From assembly GCA_000173575.1 (NCBI GenBank), contig ABYL01000008.1:1-64000 (forward strand): a stretch of DNA of 64,000 nt. Direction: 5' to 3'. This document shows, one piece after another, positions 60,550 through 64,000 of this stretch; position 1 is the stretch's first letter, and the number at the start of each line of letters is the position of its first letter. The translations under genes were made by a program, and so were the position numbers. Under the pieces are notes generated by a model. It was given only the letters and a program-made list of their open reading frames with translations. It searched no databases and was not told the DNA's origin. This DNA is from Burkholderia sp. H160 (GTDB taxonomy: Bacteria; Pseudomonadota; Gammaproteobacteria; Burkholderiales; Burkholderiaceae).

Positions 60550-61770
60550 CTATCGCTCATAACAGAATGCATCGATAAACGCCATTCTTGCGTCCCAGAT
60601 TCGCCCTTCCAGGTCATCAGCGGGCCGCTCTGCGTTCCGCCATGGACTACACAATAATGGACGAATCACGTGGGTCCAGTAGGTGTCGATGGTCAGTTGC
60701 ACCTTCTTGACCCCGATAGCCTCGGAGAGCTTGTTTTTGTTTGCGTTATCGACACACACGAAATAGTCGGGCCGCTTCAATGCCAATAATCGGCTGGCCG
60801 TTGCAAGACCGCCTCCTCCCTCGGCATTTTCAAACGCTTTTATAAACCGGGCTTTGAATCGTTCAAAGTCGCTCTCGTTGATACTCCCCGTGCGCGGGAT
60901 GAAGTCCAGTGCAGCGCTCAAACCGTCCGGGTGAGACTTGACCATACCTTTAAACACGCCCGCTCCGACCATCGAGCCGAACCATCCCCAATCCAGGTCT
61001 GCAGGCACTTCCGCTGGCTTTGATTCGTTGCGTGCATATGTGCCCGCAATCGCCTTTCGCTGACCCTCCGTCATATCCCCAAAACGCGGCACCTGGGAAA
61101 ACCAGATTCGAGCATGGTCCATTATTGCAACGCGTTCTTCGACATCGTGGTGCGGGTCGGACTTCACACGCTGAATGAATTCGGTCCATCCGTCATCAAG
61201 AAGGTTCCGGTAATCGGAATCTCCTCTTGGTAGATTGATAGGAAGGTCGGTTTCAAGGTCCTCCCGGGCGGCTTGGGTAGCTCGATACTTTAGGCGATAC
61301 GCCCTCAGGAAGTCATCACTGATGTAGTTGGATTCGGTCCAGGCAGACCCGATGGCATGAAAGACATCCTGGTACAGCGCGTCTGACGTGTCGCCCTCCA
61401 CGTACAGCGCCGCCTCGTGATTTATCCCAAAACCGGCTCGTGTGAAATTCGGGCTGCCCAAAACAAGCGCAAACTTGTCAGCAGTTCTGAAAAGGTAAAT
61501 CTTGGGATGGAATGTTCCGGCGCTGCTGTTAGGAACGACGCGCGCGCCAGGGATGTCGCGCAGAGCCTCAAGGAGGTCGGGGTCCGTTTGGTGAAAGTGC
61601 GTGCCTATCGCGAAACGCTTCACCTTGGCCGAATGGCTCAACAGATACTTCGCCAACGGACTCATTGAGCCCCAAGCGACGGCCCAGTACAGCTCGTCGT
61701 AGTCGTCGATGAGTCTTCGAACCGTCAATTCAAGGTCTTGACCTTGCAGGTACTTTGGTGCCATTGCCAT
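60550..61770 (-). CDS. Phospholipase D-like (single HKD) protein
   Basis: A 406-residue protein with an N-terminal PLD-type domain: one HKD-like motif formed by His88-x-Lys90 (THFHPKIYLF region) and Ser106/Asn108 in LGSPNFTRAGF, with Glu119 in NHEA. Two such halves would normally dimerise. Residues about 170-406 are a separate domain with GGGGLATASRLLALKRPDYFVCVDNANKNKL, of no family I can name. Related PLD-type nucleases occur in phage-defence clusters. The gene is divergent from the large ORF at the right edge; they share a 326-base upstream region. Confidence 0.75.
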   Translation of the reverse strand: MAMAPKYLQGQDLELTVRRLIDDYDELYWAVAWGSMSPLAKYLLSHSAKVKRFAIGTHFHQTDPDLLEALRDIPGARVVPNSSAGTFHPKIYLFRTADKFALVLGSPNFTRAGFGINHEAALYVEGDTSDALYQDVFHAIGSAWTESNYISDDFLRAYRLKYRATQAAREDLETDLPINLPRGDSDYRNLLDDGWTEFIQRVKSDPHHDVEERVAIMDHARIWFSQVPRFGDMTEGQRKAIAGTYARNESKPAEVPADLDWGWFGSMVGAGVFKGMVKSHPDGLSAALDFIPRTGSINESDFERFKARFIKAFENAEGGGGLATASRLLALKRPDYFVCVDNANKNKLSEAIGVKKVQLTIDTYWTHVIRPLLCSPWRNAERPADDLEGRIWDARMAFIDAFCYER

Positions 61771-62096
61771 ACGCGAAATATGTTAATTAACGTCGCTTCT
61801 TTCAACACCTGCCGATACGATTGCCGACCTTGTTTGTCAGGGCAGCCGCTAGAAGCACACGGAATGCCTGCGAACCACTGGCAAAACGCGTCGTACAATA
61901 TTCGCGAATGAAGCTCCTGGGTACGCCGTTGCCGCATGCATTCGGCGCAATGAACGGTCGCAGTATGCGTGCTGCATGCGGGGAATACACCGCCGCGTAA
62001 CGTGCAAAGCGCTGCTTGCGACGGCACAGAAAAACTATACCCGCCATCTTTGGTTTTCACGACCAGAACAGCGGGAGGAAACAAGGGGACGAAGGC
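61771..62096. other. Divergent intergenic region; no gene recognised
   Basis: About 325 bases between the PLD-like gene and the large plus-strand gene. The end near 61775-61800 is AT-rich. It should hold both promoters. Confidence 0.5.
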
Positions 62097-64000
62097 ATGT
62101 CGGAGGTACCGAGAGTGTTGTCACCCATGCGGGCGTGGCTGACCGAATTTTTATTCATTCGTGACATTTTCAGGGAGCCACCAGGCCTGCCGTTGTACCG
62201 CTACCAGGTCACGCCCGGCGAGTATCACGAGCTTGAGCGAATGCTGCGCGACCACCGGATGCATGCCGTACACCCAACGTACGGCCTTTCGTGGGCAGCA
62301 GCATTTTGCCTTTTTGTGGCCGAAAGTTTCCGGCGTGAGTACGACGCGAAAGACGGCGGCTGGGTGTGGGCCCGTTTCGAAAACCGCCTGGACTGCAAGT
62401 TCACGCCACAACAGCATGGCGAACTGGTGCGACAGGGGCTCGGCCAGTACTGGAAACGCCCGATTCGACAATATCTGGATGGCAGGGATAACCTCCTCGG
62501 CTCCCTGTTCACGGAGGGCGGACTGCCATGGCCGTTGGTGCAAAGCGAGTCCCACGGATTCGGCCGCGTGGTTCGAAAGGGGCTCAAGTACTATTACCGG
62601 ACGGAAGGCGGGCTCCGCACGGCTGCAGATGTGCTGGCTGACTTCGAGCAGGAGCTTCCGCAGACCTTCCGCACACTTGAGACGCGGCAGCTGCTCGCCG
62701 GTATCGTCGAACAGCTTATGTTTCTGGCCACAAAATATGAGCTCCGGGGTAAAGCCGACCCCGCTCAATATCTGGACGAGGTCACTCCGCGCTGGTGGCA
62801 CGATTTCCCGCTGCCTCTGGACGAGGGCAACGCACGCCGGCTGATTAGCGAGTGGCTCCGCGACGCGAGCCGTCGCCGGGCCGAACGCGAGGCTGAACGC
62901 GCAGAGGTTGGCACATTCTCGTGCGACCACCGCTTGGTCGAGCAGCCTCATGGCTGGCGTATCCGCACCGAGGTGACGATACCGCGCGAGGCACTGTTTC
63001 CTCTTGACCCCCTTATTGCCAATACGACACGCTACGAACTGGCTTTTTTCGAGGGCGACCGGCTCCTTGCTAGCGCCGGCACCGCGTATGGCCACCAAAG
63101 CGTTGACCAGTCCGCGCTGTCGGTACGCTTCATTCGCACCCAGATTTCAATTGACCGGTCGCAGCCGTGTGACGAACTGACGCTGCGCCTGCTCGCAAAC
63201 GGCAGCTCCGCCTACACCGTCCGCTTCGAGCAAGGCGCGCTCGACGAGCAGGAACTCCCCCTCGTCTTCGAATGCAGGGGTGATGAATGGTGGTTCATCG
63301 CCAGCGCGTCGTGCTCAACCACCAGCGACCGGGTTCGCGTACACCTTCCGGAACGGTTCAGTTATTCGTGTGATGGCCGGGTGAGCGTTCAAAAGAGTGC
63401 AGAAAACTCACTCTGGCTTGAAACATCCGATAACCTGCACCTCACTTCAGACACCGGCGACCGCTACACCATCAAGCTGAGAACCCGTCAGGAACAAAAC
63501 GCCCAGCTGGTCCTGAAAGGCAACACGGCGCATTTTGCGTCGGTGCCGCAGGTGGTGTACCTGGGTTGGCCCCAGCTGGACGCCTCAGCGGACGCCGGGG
63601 AATCCCGACCGCGAATCCAGGAGGTTGCTAATCGCCAGCAGCTCATGCGCATAAATGGCGGCGAACCGCTGGGGGGTATCCGTTATATCGCGAGAAATGC
63701 GCTTGGTGAGATTCTGCTCCAGCGACGCTTTGGTGTGGTTCCCGCCGGTTTCGCAATACAGGCTTTTCCCGCCTCAAGCAGCAAACCCGCCCGCCTTGTA
63801 TTGAAGAACGCGCGGGCGCTCGACCTGCAGGTTATTGACAGCGCAATCAAAAGCCGTGTGGAGATAGTCGACCAGGACACCACAATCACACTCGAGCCAT
63901 TGGCCAACGACCCACCGTCATTCCTGACACTAGAAGCCAGGGGACGCACAAATTCCGGATGCGACCCGATTCAGTTCAGGCTGGCGTATCCCTACCAGGG
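62097..64000 (+). CDS. Large STY4851/ECs_5259-like protein (partial, runs off the edge)
   Basis: The reading frame from the ATG at 62097 is open to the last base (634 codons). A purine-rich AAGGGG site lies 8 nt upstream. The N-terminal region has PGLPLYRYQVTPGEYHEL, WAAAFCLFVAESFRREYD, LLGSLFTEGGLPWPLVQ, HGFGRVVRKGLKYYYR and FRTLETRQLLAGIVEQLMFL. This combination resembles the STY4851/ECs_5259 family known from proteobacterial islands, proteins of about 1000 residues that usually precede helicase-like genes. The middle part is beta-rich. I know no established function, but a defence role is a reasonable guess. Resemblance is from memory, not from a search. Confidence 0.6.
   Translation, partial: MSEVPRVLSPMRAWLTEFLFIRDIFREPPGLPLYRYQVTPGEYHELERMLRDHRMHAVHPTYGLSWAAAFCLFVAESFRREYDAKDGGWVWARFENRLDCKFTPQQHGELVRQGLGQYWKRPIRQYLDGRDNLLGSLFTEGGLPWPLVQSESHGFGRVVRKGLKYYYRTEGGLRTAADVLADFEQELPQTFRTLETRQLLAGIVEQLMFLATKYELRGKADPAQYLDEVTPRWWHDFPLPLDEGNARRLISEWLRDASRRRAEREAERAEVGTFSCDHRLVEQPHGWRIRTEVTIPREALFPLDPLIANTTRYELAFFEGDRLLASAGTAYGHQSVDQSALSVRFIRTQISIDRSQPCDELTLRLLANGSSAYTVRFEQGALDEQELPLVFECRGDEWWFIASASCSTTSDRVRVHLPERFSYSCDGRVSVQKSAENSLWLETSDNLHLTSDTGDRYTIKLRTRQEQNAQLVLKGNTAHFASVPQVVYLGWPQLDASADAGESRPRIQEVANRQQLMRINGGEPLGGIRYIARNALGEILLQRRFGVVPAGFAIQAFPASSSKPARLVLKNARALDLQVIDSAIKSRVEIVDQDTTITLEPLANDPPSFLTLEARGRTNSGCDPIQFRLAYPYQ

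Noticed and set aside
1-64000. CRISPR arrays, rRNA operons, IS elements with terminal repeats
   Set aside because: I found no regularly spaced repeats, no rRNA sequence and no transposase gene; only the serine recombinase represents mobile functions.

Overview
The window is high-GC chromosomal DNA of a Burkholderiales bacterium, most likely Paraburkholderia or Burkholderia. I infer this from the gene order (mrdA-rodA, queD-queE-queC, fmt-def with divergent dprA, an ntrYX-like pair beside rsmB), from a QueE carrying the C-x14-C-x2-C cluster known from Burkholderia multivorans, and from the Gram-negative porin and CadA/CadR style. No database search was possible; all names rest on motifs, length and context.

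Layout. (1) 1-25.4 kb is core chromosome: cell elongation (rodA), a Sel1 protein and an HpcH/HpaI aldolase, the preQ0 genes queDEC, tRNA-Phe, an NtrY/NtrX-like two-component pair with DUF4390 and rsmB, htpX, LysE, fmt, def, dprA, a thioredoxin, topoisomerase III with a histone-H1-like tail, a LysR regulator, pckG, a D-2-hydroxyacid dehydrogenase, a patatin and a thioesterase. (2) 25.4-36.3 kb is an apparent genomic island in tRNA-Lys(CTT). The 3' end of the tRNA gene plus its terminator is repeated about 10.7 kb downstream, directly after the last island gene. The island holds an aromatic-catabolism-like cluster: a CarAa-type Rieske oxygenase and its reductase, an M20-like protein and an amidase on one strand; a medium-chain dehydrogenase, cupin, hemerythrin, porin and SDR on the other; and a MarR-type regulator. 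No integrase is visible. (3) 36.4-51.5 kb returns to core-like genes: a PAP2 lipoprotein with an autotransporter-type repeat, a diguanylate cyclase, LysE/AraC, an amino-acid-binding protein, an aminotransferase, dbpA, a cadR/cadA cadmium-zinc system and eutBC.

(4) 51.8-64 kb is accessory DNA. An AraC/GyrI-type regulator gene carries an in-frame stop near its apparent start and is fused at its 3' end to a relic of a serine recombinase. After about 0.8 kb of gene-poor DNA comes an intact cassette: a small zinc-finger gene, a serine recombinase, and two different ParB-like genes joined to it by 4-nt overlaps. Beyond lie a membrane protein, an Mrr-like endonuclease, a one-HKD phospholipase-D-like protein and the first 634 codons of a large protein resembling the STY4851/ECs_5259 family, which runs off the right edge. 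The recombinase-ParB-ParB cassette with its defence-like cargo is the best candidate here for a poorly described system.

Functional logic: the two divergent arms of the island probably act as one catabolic pathway under the MarR-type regulator, possibly through a dyad in the shared promoter region. CadR very likely controls cadA through a MerR-type promoter with a 19-bp spacer. A perfect TGTGA-N6-TCACA site lies between pckG and the dehydrogenase.
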